50,803 bases of DNA, from contig JAJZAL010000012.1 in the NCBI GenBank assembly GCA_021799405.1, positions 1 to 50,803 on the forward strand. Direction: 5' to 3'. Origin of the DNA: Acidobacteriota bacterium. Its GTDB lineage: Bacteria; Acidobacteriota; Terriglobia; Terriglobales; Acidobacteriaceae. Numbering within the stretch: position 1 is the stretch's first letter; the number at the start of each line of letters is the position of its first letter. The notes below the pieces were generated by a model that saw only the letters and a list, made by a program, of their open reading frames with translations, was not told the DNA's origin and ran no database searches. The translations under genes and the position numbers were made by a program. This document shows positions 18,876 to 25,463 of this stretch, one piece after another.

Positions 18876-19435
18876 TACGCAAGCCCCACGCTATCTAATG
18901 TGATTGGCGCTGCAAGATAGTTCCAGCCGTCCCGTGCATCGAGGAGACGGTAGTTGTTTTGCTCGTATTGACCTGGGAAAAAGATTACGAGACGGCCCCG
19001 GATCGAAGGCTCGACCAGTTTGAGAACCTGCGAAATCCGCGTAAATCCAAATAGACCACCGACCCCAAATACCGAAACGACGGAACTCTCGGTCACGTCG
19101 GTACGAGTTAAAACGGCTCTAATTTTGTTCGCGACGAAGCTGGTGAATTCCGACTCTAGTTTGAGTTGAAGGTCGTCTGGAGACTCAAAGTATGCATCCC
19201 GGTATTCGGATGCCGCAATCCATTCAGCGAAGGCAGGGGCGACATCCACTTGAAACCAGTCGTGATTAGCCTGCTTGGTAACAATCTCAAATTCATCTTT
19301 GTGCGCCAGAATATCTCGTTCGAGTTCTTTGTCGTAAACGACAATGATCACTCGTTGCGAATCGGCGATCGTTCTCTGCCAGGCGGTGGTTATGTGCTGG
19401 CCATACGACTTTGCAAGTTGTTGGATTCGACTCAT
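18875..19435 (-). CDS. brxB: BrxB, DUF1788 protein of BREX
   Basis: The 186-aa protein matches the DUF1788 family that defines BrxB. Conserved features include a central VVSVFGVGGLFGFTRISQVL and the following RGRLVIFFPGQYEQNNYRLLDARDGWNYLAAPI segment. BrxB is a required small component of type I BREX whose biochemical role is unknown. It overlaps brxA by four bases upstream and brxC by one base downstream, so it sits inside a tightly coupled operon. Confidence 0.92.
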   Translation of the reverse strand: MSRIQQLAKSYGQHITTAWQRTIADSQRVIIVVYDKELERDILAHKDEFEIVTKQANHDWFQVDVAPAFAEWIAASEYRDAYFESPDDLQLKLESEFTSFVANKIRAVLTRTDVTESSVVSVFGVGGLFGFTRISQVLKLVEPSIRGRLVIFFPGQYEQNNYRLLDARDGWNYLAAPITLDSVGLA

Positions 19436-20214
19436 CGTGTGCTCCCTACTGAACGAGGATCGAGACGATTCAAACTAAGGTCAAATACATCACCAGCGAC
19501 TCGCAGATCTAATAGTCCAAGCCGCTTCGCCTCGACGGCAAGATTCAAAGCTTGAGAGGGGCTGCAATCGAGCGTCTTGATCCAGCCAGACGCGAGGAGT
19601 TCCTCCCCATGGAAACCTGAACCCACCCCGAGATAAAGAGCGAATGCGACTGCTCTGGGTGTCGGCTGTATTTTTCGGCGAATTTTGAAGGTCCGGCCAC
19701 TCAGATGGCCGGATTGACTCCAAGAACTCGCCGTATTCCGAATTACCTTGTCCAGAGTGGCATCGCTCAACCGGTCTCCAACCTTTTCCCGAAGCCCCTC
19801 CGTCATTGACTTGCGAGGCATCTCGAGCCCCTCAGCCAACGGGACGATGGCTTGCGCAGTTGCCATCAAGAGCGGATCGCGAGCAAGAGCAGCTAGGATT
19901 GCGAGCTGCGGTCGTGAGACCCGGTCGGCATCCCAAAGTAGACGAAGGATTCGGAAGATCGGAATCTCAGGATCAAGAGCGTATAGTTCGCTCAGCCTTT
20001 GAAGGGAGAGACGACGCGTAGAGATGGTCGGTTTGCGAAGGCAATTCGCGTCGATTACAGCAGACACGTACTCTTTTCGCGAGCCGTTAGGGGGCACCGC
20101 ATACATAACTGATGCAAGCTCTGCAAGCATCATCGTTCTGCTCGAATGAGTACCCTTGCTGCCGAATCGGAAGCCAACAGCCGTGTTGTTTTGTCCGCCA
20201 AAGGAAAGAACCAT
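19432..20214 (-). CDS. brxA: BrxA, DUF1819 protein of BREX
   Basis: The 260-aa protein is the first gene of the BREX operon. I chose ATG 20214 (MVLSFGGQNNTAVGFRFG) because GAGG lies five bases upstream and a promoter lies about 55 bases upstream. The open frame extends to 20388, but that extension would cross the promoter and both palindromes. The body has DUF1819-like helical segments (IFRILRLLWDADRVSRPQLAILAALARDPLL, TLDKVIRNTASSWSQSGHLSGR). BrxA is known as a small DNA-binding component of type I BREX. This protein is somewhat longer than the roughly 200 aa usual for BrxA because of its N-terminus. Confidence 0.88.
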   Translation of the reverse strand: MVLSFGGQNNTAVGFRFGSKGTHSSRTMMLAELASVMYAVPPNGSRKEYVSAVIDANCLRKPTISTRRLSLQRLSELYALDPEIPIFRILRLLWDADRVSRPQLAILAALARDPLLMATAQAIVPLAEGLEMPRKSMTEGLREKVGDRLSDATLDKVIRNTASSWSQSGHLSGRTFKIRRKIQPTPRAVAFALYLGVGSGFHGEELLASGWIKTLDCSPSQALNLAVEAKRLGLLDLRVAGDVFDLSLNRLDPRSVGSTR

Positions 20215-20222
20215 AAAACCTC

Positions 20223-20240
20223 GCCGGCAAACTTGCCGGC
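20223..20240. promoter_or_regulatory. Palindromic operator candidate in the BREX leader
   Basis: GCCGGCAAACTTGCCGGC has perfect 8-base arms around a 2-base centre. It lies nine bases upstream of the brxA ATG, just before the ribosome binding site, and downstream of the predicted promoter. The same 18-mer occurs in inverted orientation at 20312-20329. A protein bound here could block transcription or translation of the BREX operon. No regulator gene is next to brxA apart from the ParB-like gene. Confidence 0.65.
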
Positions 20241-20266
20241 TGGATAGAATGAAAAGCTTGTGTCTG

Positions 20267-20295
20267 TTTGTACCCCCGACCTTTTCAGCTGTCAA
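20267..20295 (-). promoter_or_regulatory. Predicted promoter of the BREX operon
   Basis: On the minus strand there is a perfect -35 box TTGACA (20290-20295), a 17-base spacer and a -10 box TACAAA (20267-20272), which matches the consensus at four of six bases. Transcription would begin near 20260, giving a leader of about 45 bases before brxA. The promoter lies exactly between the two identical palindromes. The boxes are seen directly; activity is inferred. Confidence 0.65.
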
Positions 20296-20311
20296 GGATA
20301 AAATATTATTG

Positions 20312-20329
20312 GCCGGCAAGTTTGCCGGC
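20312..20329. promoter_or_regulatory. Second palindromic operator candidate, upstream of the BREX promoter
   Basis: GCCGGCAAGTTTGCCGGC is the exact reverse complement of the palindrome at 20223-20240. It lies about 17 bases upstream of the -35 box. The centres of the two sites are 89 bases apart, a spacing compatible with DNA looping across the promoter. Confidence 0.65.
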
Positions 20330-20511
20330 GGTACATGAATATTTCGCTTTAGGAAATGTACGGCAGGCCAGACCGGGCCGGAGTACATTGGCTGGTCCAG
20401 ATTCGAACCCTCATTGGATCAATGGTGTGCGTCTGCCCGTCGGGTGGGCGAAACAGGGCGCTCTCGACGAATGCGAGAGCAACTTTGGGGTGGGAAGACG
20501 GGCCGGTACGC
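20330..20511. other. Non-coding gap between the BREX control region and the parB terminator
   Basis: No gene is supported here. A short stretch around 20402-20420 (ccagattcgaacc) resembles the T-loop of a tRNA, but its flanks do not pair, so no tRNA can be called. Confidence 0.5.
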
Positions 20512-20539
20512 AAAAAAGGACCTGCCCGAAGGCAGGTCC
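20512..20539 (-). terminator. Rho-independent terminator of the parB-like gene
   Basis: On the minus strand a 9-bp stem GGACCTGCC / GGCAGGTCC closes a TTCG tetraloop and is followed by six T residues (complement of 20512-20517). It lies 17 bases past the stop of the parB-like gene and upstream of the BREX promoter. It therefore isolates BREX transcription from the ardC-parB unit. Confidence 0.9.
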
Positions 20540-20556
20540 GAAGATTCTGGATTTTG

Positions 20557-22146
20557 TTATGCCGCTCTTTTCGCCTTCGCCGTTGGTTTCGGCTCTGACT
20601 TAGCGGCCTTCCTCGCCTTCTCCTTCGCAGCGAACTCCTGCTTTACCTTGAGGGTCACGGCATCGGTATCGACACCGTACGCCTGGGACGCTGTGCGGAG
20701 AACCTTGCCTCCGTCCGACTGTGACCTAGCTGAGAGCAGAATCACAGCTTCCACAATCAGCTTGCCGATTGAGCCTTCGTCGGCTTTGCGGATAAAGGCT
20801 GTAAGCAACTTGGCAACCGAGTCACCTTCCTTCGCCTTGATGCTCCTGTTCCTCGCGACCATTTCCAGTCGCTTTTCGTCCAGCATCGGGAGCAACTGCT
20901 CGGCAATGAATAGAAGATCGCGTTTCATCAACCGGACGGGAACGGCGGCCACGATAGATTGCAGGACGCGAATTCCGGTCGCGCTCGCCAGTGCCTCCTC
21001 GCGGCGGCGCTTCTCCTGCTCGGCTTTGAAGCTGGCATCGGCCTTCGGTGTCTGCTTCTTGGGATGGTGAACCGGGCAGGTTGGCTCCGTGCAAACCTTC
21101 CGCAATTCGCCCTTGTCGATGCCGTCAGAAACAATGGCCTCGGTTGTGTACTTGCACGTTTTGAACTCGGGCCATTTCGCCTTTTCCGGCGTGTCGGGCT
21201 TTTCTTCCCGAATTTCGACGTACTTGTTGCGCGGGATAGTTTTTTCGCCTTCTGGTTGCTGCTTGTATGCCGTGCTGATCTGGACCAGTTCTGGCTTGGC
21301 GGCGACCTTCGCCTTTACGTGCGCGTCCAGCTTGGCCGCATAGCAATTCGGGTCGGTGCAAGCGTCGGTATTGCCGCTCACGTCGGCGAAAAGCAATTTG
21401 TTGTGTCCGGTGCGCTTGGGGCACTCGACGCAGCTTCCGGCGGCGGGAACAAGTTGCGGGTCGCGTTTGTTGAACGGTGCCTGTTTCAAGAGTAGGAGGA
21501 CATTATGCTCTATCCACTGTTGCAGGTGCCGCACAGGGAGCAGTATTCGTTTGGCCTTTGCCCCGGCTCCGTTCCACTCCTCCCGGAAGCAATTGGCAAG
21601 CGCCTGTTCTTGTTGCGCTGGCTGCAATTTGGCGAGGAGTAAGGCATGTCCTACGCCGATTTCCTCGGCATAGAACGCATCGACCACGGGCGCGGCAAGC
21701 TCCGTCAATCGAACTCTGGCGGCGCAATATGCAGGCGATTTCCCAACTTTTGCCGCGATCTGCTCGATGCTGTATTTCGGGTCTTCCAAGTTGAGCAGGG
21801 CTTTGAATCCCTGCGCCTCCTCCAGCGGGTGAACGTCGCGGCGTTGCAGGTTTTCGATTAGCTGCGCCTCCAATGCTTCGGCGTCGGTGAGGTTAACGAT
21901 GCGGACGGGCACAGTCGGCGCTTCGGCCATCTGCGCGGCGCGATAACGTCTGGCTCCTGCGACAATCTCGAAGCTCTGGTCGGTGAGAGGCCGCACAAGC
22001 AAGGGAGAGAGAACGCCCTGGCTGCGGATACTTTCGGCCAGCTCCTTGAGGGCGGAATCCTCGAAGATGCGGCGCGGGTTGGTGGCGGACTCAGTGAGGA
22101 CGGCGAGCGGAAGGTTGCGGTATTCGGTAGCAGTATTCGTGTTCAT
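20557..22146 (-). CDS. ParB/RepB-like partition or nucleoid-occlusion-type DNA-binding protein
   Basis: The 529-aa protein has the ParB N-terminal domain (LPLAVLTESATNPRRIFEDSALKELAESIRSQGVLSPLLVRP) with GARRYRAAQ and ENLQRRDVHPLEEAQGF motifs, followed by the KorB-like HTH region (YSIEQIAAKVGKSPAYCAARVRL). A Cys-rich stretch (CVECPKRTGHNKLL, CTDPNCYAAK) and a Lys-rich tail follow. ParB proteins bind palindromic parS sites, usually with ParA; no parA gene is in the window. A good ribosome binding site (GGAGAG) precedes ATG 22146, and a strong terminator lies downstream. It may stabilise the excised element or act as a regulator of neighbouring genes. Confidence 0.88.
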   Translation of the reverse strand: MNTNTATEYRNLPLAVLTESATNPRRIFEDSALKELAESIRSQGVLSPLLVRPLTDQSFEIVAGARRYRAAQMAEAPTVPVRIVNLTDAEALEAQLIENLQRRDVHPLEEAQGFKALLNLEDPKYSIEQIAAKVGKSPAYCAARVRLTELAAPVVDAFYAEEIGVGHALLLAKLQPAQQEQALANCFREEWNGAGAKAKRILLPVRHLQQWIEHNVLLLLKQAPFNKRDPQLVPAAGSCVECPKRTGHNKLLFADVSGNTDACTDPNCYAAKLDAHVKAKVAAKPELVQISTAYKQQPEGEKTIPRNKYVEIREEKPDTPEKAKWPEFKTCKYTTEAIVSDGIDKGELRKVCTEPTCPVHHPKKQTPKADASFKAEQEKRRREEALASATGIRVLQSIVAAVPVRLMKRDLLFIAEQLLPMLDEKRLEMVARNRSIKAKEGDSVAKLLTAFIRKADEGSIGKLIVEAVILLSARSQSDGGKVLRTASQAYGVDTDAVTLKVKQEFAAKEKARKAAKSEPKPTAKAKRAA

Positions 22147-22191
22147 GGGTTGCTCTCCATTGAGCGGTTTGGTCGTGCTGTGGGGAGTTGA

Positions 22192-22214
22192 GCGGACGGC
22201 GTGAGGCCGTCCGC
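22192..22214. other. Intercistronic hairpin between ardC and parB
   Basis: Nine-base arms GCGGACGGC and GCCGTCCGC enclose a five-base loop. No T-run follows on the minus strand, so this is not a standard terminator. It may be an mRNA stability element or weak attenuator in an ardC-parB transcript. Confidence 0.5.
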
Positions 22215-22230
22215 CACATCAAAGCCGGCG

Positions 22231-23151
22231 TTAGCTGGCTTGCGCCAGTTCGGGTTCAGGTTCTTCGGCGGTTTCCGCTGCGGGGCTTTCGAGTGCGGAG
22301 AGAATCAAGGCGGAAGTCTTCTGGATGACTTCCAAGCTCTCGGTGAGCAGGGCTGCGTTGCCGTGGTACAGGTGGATGTAATCCGCCGATGCCCTCCCCG
22401 TTTCAAGGCCGATGGTCTTGCCGACAACAAAAGCAATAGCCTCGGCCTCGGTTTCGCGTACCGTCTTGGTGGTGGCCGTACGGCGGTCGGCCTTGTGCAA
22501 CATCTCGTGCGCCAGTTCATGCACAAGGGTTGAGAACTCCTCGGCGGAAGACTGGCCCGGCAACAATGCGATCTTTCCGCCGTAGCTCACGCCAAGAGCG
22601 GGAGCGATACTTTCTTTGAACTCCAGCGCGATTCCTTGCCCGATGACAAAATCCACAAGCCGGTCGCGGTACTCTCCGGCGCTGCCGGAGACGCGCTCGG
22701 AGAATTCGGGAAGCTCCTTGCCTTCCGTCTGGCTCACATCGAAGACATAGGCAGCGCGGAATCCAACCAAAACAGCTTGGTTCTGAGTGCGGATGTCTTT
22801 CTCTGCCTCCTCGTCCTTCTTCCGGCGTACTCCGATAACAGGTGCCAGAATGCGGATGCCGTGCTCTCCCTTCTTGACCTTTCGGCCAAGCTGGTTCCAC
22901 GCGTAGAGGCCAGCAACGCGGGTCGCGTCCGGCTTCTGCCGCGCAATCTCAAGAATGTTGCCAAAGCTGTAATTGTGAAACCTGCCCATAGCCGTGAGGT
23001 AGGCGGTAAGGGCCTCGGAGTGTCCCTGCTCCAACTGCTCGATGAGCGCTTGCACGTTGGCCGCGATTACTTCTTTCGCGGTCTGGTTCTTTTGCTTGTT
23101 GTTGTTCTGGGTAAACGGGGTAACGACTGCGGTGGTTGCTGTGGTGTTCAT
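22231..23151 (-). CDS. ardC: ArdC-like anti-restriction protein with HExxH metallopeptidase motif
   Basis: The 306-aa protein combines an ArdC N-terminal ssDNA-binding domain (ANVQALIEQLEQG, FHNYSFGNILEIARQKPDATRVAGLYAWNQLGRKVKKGEHGIRILAPV) with a C-terminal zinc-peptidase-like segment containing HELAHEMLH. ArdC from plasmid pSa binds single-stranded DNA and protects transferred DNA against restriction on entry. ATG 23151 is chosen because AAGGAGG stands eight bases upstream; the longer open frame to 23337 has no such site. The gene precedes the parB-like gene and is probably co-transcribed with it. Its presence suggests early expression after conjugation, which is inferred. Confidence 0.85.
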   Translation of the reverse strand: MNTTATTAVVTPFTQNNNKQKNQTAKEVIAANVQALIEQLEQGHSEALTAYLTAMGRFHNYSFGNILEIARQKPDATRVAGLYAWNQLGRKVKKGEHGIRILAPVIGVRRKKDEEAEKDIRTQNQAVLVGFRAAYVFDVSQTEGKELPEFSERVSGSAGEYRDRLVDFVIGQGIALEFKESIAPALGVSYGGKIALLPGQSSAEEFSTLVHELAHEMLHKADRRTATTKTVRETEAEAIAFVVGKTIGLETGRASADYIHLYHGNAALLTESLEVIQKTSALILSALESPAAETAEEPEPELAQAS

Positions 23152-23203
23152 GGGTGCTTCCTCCTTGGGTTGTTGCCTTTGCCGTTGCCGGTGGATTGGC
23201 AGT

Positions 23204-23222
23204 GGCATGTGACATACATGCC
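23204..23222. promoter_or_regulatory. Palindrome upstream of ardC-parB, candidate parS or operator
   Basis: GGCATGTGACATACATGCC has perfect 7-base arms around a 5-base centre. It lies 52 bases upstream of the ardC start in the same transcription unit as the parB-like gene. ParB proteins bind palindromes of this size near their own genes, so parS or an autoregulatory operator is plausible. Confidence 0.4.
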
Positions 23223-23291
23223 GAACGCCACCTGGCGAAGGCGGGGGGTAGCAACTGCAAGGGGAGGGGGATCTCCCACCCTTGAAACGGA

Positions 23292-23344
23292 GCGAAGCGG
23301 GAGTGGAAAGGGCGAAGCGAAGCGGAGGGCTGCACAAGCGAAGC
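23292..23344. repeat. Cluster of four GCGAAGC mini-hairpin sequences
   Basis: GCGAAGC occurs at 23292, 23312, 23317 and 23338. This heptamer is known to form an exceptionally stable DNA hairpin when single-stranded. In a conjugative element such clusters could be contacted on the transferred strand; here this is inference from the sequence only. Confidence 0.45.
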
Positions 23345-23534
23345 GCGGAAGCCTGGGGACACCCCTTGCGGGCGCGAGGGGCGGAGCTCCCCTTAGCGTC
23401 TTTTGCTGTTGCTGTTGTTTTTGCTTTTCAACACATCAGGGTCGGCGTTGCGGGCAGGAACAGGCCCGCTGAGGAGGGTGGCGGAAGACGCGGACGCGGC
23501 TGGAGACAGGGAGGAGTCGTCCTCCCAGAACAGT

Positions 23535-23570
23535 AGTAGGTGTTAAGTAGGTGGTGGTGTATAGTAGGTG
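23535..23570. repeat. Three agtaggtg direct repeats before the 23.6-28.2 kb cluster
   Basis: The octamer agtaggtg occurs at 23535, 23546 and 23563, and the last copy ends 12 bases before the ATG at 23583. It may be an operator or simply a purine-rich leader. The function is unknown. Confidence 0.35.
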
Positions 23571-23582
23571 GTGAGGTTTGTT

Positions 23583-24632
23583 ATGGCCCAATTCACGGTA
23601 GGCGGCATCCAGTTCGATCTAAGCCGCGAAGATGTAGAAAAGAAGCTCCAGTCAGTAGTTCCGGAGCCTGTTCGGGAACTCTTTGTCGAGGTTAACGAGA
23701 GTCGTTTTCCCATTAAGCAGGCCCTCGCCGAAGCAGCCGGGCTGCAGCGCGGCATGTTTACGTCTCACGACGCCATGCGCGTATTTCGGAAATTGAGCAT
23801 TCCGATAGGGCCGGACGAAGCGACGGCGGTTGAACGGTTTTTCACAGTTGTGAAGAGCCTGAACGAGTTTGACAAGATGGAGGTGCAGGGGGTCGTGGCC
23901 GGCCAGTTGGCGAAGTCGGATCACGAAAACCGTGTGTACGGGCTGTACCTGCGGGCCAGGGCCAACGTCCAGAGCCTTCTCGCGCTCAAGCAGGCGATGG
24001 ACTTCCAGGCCATCGTCATGCTGGCCCGCAATCTCTTCGAGCTTTCCGTGGACGTCAAGCTACTCGACGTAGTGCCGGACGCAGTGGACAAGTTCTCGGT
24101 GTTCTCGGAAGTCGAGAAGCTACGGGCTGCCGAAAAGATTGTGGCGTTCAAAGCAAAGCATCCCGCGTCCAAGGTAGATACGACGATTGTGGCGGGGTTC
24201 ATTGCCAATAACAAAGCCTCCATCGACGCGCGGCGCATTGCGCTGTGGCCGGAGACCAAACCGACGAAACAGCACCCGAAGGGAAAGCCGCTTACCCACT
24301 GGTCCGGGATGAACCTGAAAGAGCGGACGGCCAAGTTAGGACATCCCTTCGATGAACTCTACGAAGTGAAGTACCCGCAGATGAGCTGGTACACCCATTC
24401 TGCCGGTTCGACGGGATTCGATCTCAAGCGCGAGACGTATCCGCTTTTGGCGGGAGTGTACTTCGAGCTTGCGGCGATGTGTTACATGGTCTTATTGACC
24501 AGTGTGATCGAGGAGTTCAAACTGACGGCCGCGGACGAACGGATCAAGAGCAAAATGCGCTACGCGCAGATGATGCCCTTCACCGACACCGATGAACAGT
24601 TGCAGGCGTTGGAACGGGGTCTGCTGGGTTAG
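23583..24632 (+). CDS. DUF5677-like protein of unknown function, first gene of an unnamed cluster
   Basis: The 349-aa protein starts at ATG 23583 (MAQFTVGGIQFDL); an in-frame start 15 bases upstream is less likely. The middle and C-terminal parts are helical. They include RARANVQSLLALKQAMDFQAIVMLARNLFELSVDVKLLDVV and a histidine-containing MSWYTHSAGSTGFDLKRETYPLLAGVYFELAA, which resemble DUF5677 proteins seen in genomic islands. No catalytic motif is obvious. The first 110 residues look like a separate helical module. The gene is followed after 45 bases by three closely packed genes on the same strand. The family call is tentative. Confidence 0.7.
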   Translation: MAQFTVGGIQFDLSREDVEKKLQSVVPEPVRELFVEVNESRFPIKQALAEAAGLQRGMFTSHDAMRVFRKLSIPIGPDEATAVERFFTVVKSLNEFDKMEVQGVVAGQLAKSDHENRVYGLYLRARANVQSLLALKQAMDFQAIVMLARNLFELSVDVKLLDVVPDAVDKFSVFSEVEKLRAAEKIVAFKAKHPASKVDTTIVAGFIANNKASIDARRIALWPETKPTKQHPKGKPLTHWSGMNLKERTAKLGHPFDELYEVKYPQMSWYTHSAGSTGFDLKRETYPLLAGVYFELAAMCYMVLLTSVIEEFKLTAADERIKSKMRYAQMMPFTDTDEQLQALERGLLG

Positions 24633-24677
24633 CAGGTTGGATCGTATCCACCTAAATTTCAAATTTGGTTGCAAGCT

Positions 24678-25463
24678 ATGAACGAAGTAAAAAGAGCGGA
24701 AGCGGAGCGACTTGCCGAACTCACTTGGAAGGCAAAGCGAGAGAGGATCGTTCGTGACTTCGGCGAAGAGCGCAATCGAGTCATCAACCGCGTAACTCAT
24801 AACGGCAACGCCGGAGGATACCTGCCAGCGTTGATCGCATGGGCAGTCGAGCGGCTTAAGGTGAACATTTCGGCCCAGGCGGACGCCTATATCGAAGCGT
24901 TCGATGCCTTCCATCTTCCCTGCGATGAAGCGGCGGAGAAGAAGCTGTGGCAAACCGCCAGCGAGTTTGCCGCAGGCTCCATCATGAATGTGCGCAACGA
25001 CCGCTCGGTGAAACGGCACCGGCTGGGGCTTGGATCGCCTTGGCACTTGGAGATTGAGCGGGAGATGCACACCTCAGCGAAAGAAGCCATCGCGCGGCTG
25101 AGACATCAGCGTGCGGCGGCCCAGAACCGTCCCAAGGAGGTCGTAGTGAACCAGACATTCAATGCCACAGGCCCAAACGCGCGGAACAATGTGAATAGCA
25201 CCGACAACTCCATGAACGTCGTTCATCAGGGTGTTCCCTTCGCGGAGTTGCGGAACGCTATTGAATCGGGGATCGAGGATGGAACACGGCGCGCGGCCAT
25301 TCTGGAAACGCTCGCTCACCTCGAAGCGGCGCCGGATCGAGAGTCCGCCTCGACACGCTACCAGCAGTTCATCGCTGCGGCGGCGGATTACGTGACGCTC
25401 ATCGGGCCGTTTTTGCCGGCCTTGGGCCACTGGGTTCACAATCTGGCGGCGGCGGTGAGGTGA
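24678..25463 (+). CDS. Unknown protein with Asn-rich GPNARNN motif
   Basis: This 261-aa protein is of no named family that I recognise. Residues 1-155 are mainly helical and charged. A short Asn-rich segment, VVVNQTFNATGPNARNNVNS followed by TDNSMNVVHQG, has GPNARNN starting near residue 165. A C-terminal helical domain follows (FAELRNAIESGIEDGTRRAAILETL, then YQQFIAAAADYVTLIGPFLPALGHWV). The Asn-rich segment recurs in the next protein. Such short repeats between domains suggest a beta-strand or amyloid-like interaction module, which is inference. The stop overlaps the next start by four bases (GTGA), so the two are probably made in fixed ratio. Confidence 0.72.
   Translation: MNEVKRAEAERLAELTWKAKRERIVRDFGEERNRVINRVTHNGNAGGYLPALIAWAVERLKVNISAQADAYIEAFDAFHLPCDEAAEKKLWQTASEFAAGSIMNVRNDRSVKRHRLGLGSPWHLEIEREMHTSAKEAIARLRHQRAAAQNRPKEVVVNQTFNATGPNARNNVNSTDNSMNVVHQGVPFAELRNAIESGIEDGTRRAAILETLAHLEAAPDRESASTRYQQFIAAAADYVTLIGPFLPALGHWVHNLAAAVR

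Larger units (their letters stand above)
23152..23582. other. Divergent control region with palindrome, GCGAAGC cluster and iterons
   Basis: This 431-base gap separates the leftward ardC-parB unit from the rightward defence-like cluster. It contains no credible gene. It holds a 7-base-arm palindrome (23204-23222), four copies of GCGAAGC within 53 bases (23292-23344), and three agtaggtg repeats (23535, 23546, 23563) just before the first rightward gene. Confidence 0.6.

Noticed and set aside
20215..20388. N-terminal extension of BrxA
   Set aside because: It would run through the predicted promoter and both palindromes; ATG 20214 has a ribosome binding site.
20402..20420. tRNA T-arm-like sequence (gattcgaacc)
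   Set aside because: The flanking bases do not form a T-stem and no other tRNA arms are nearby.
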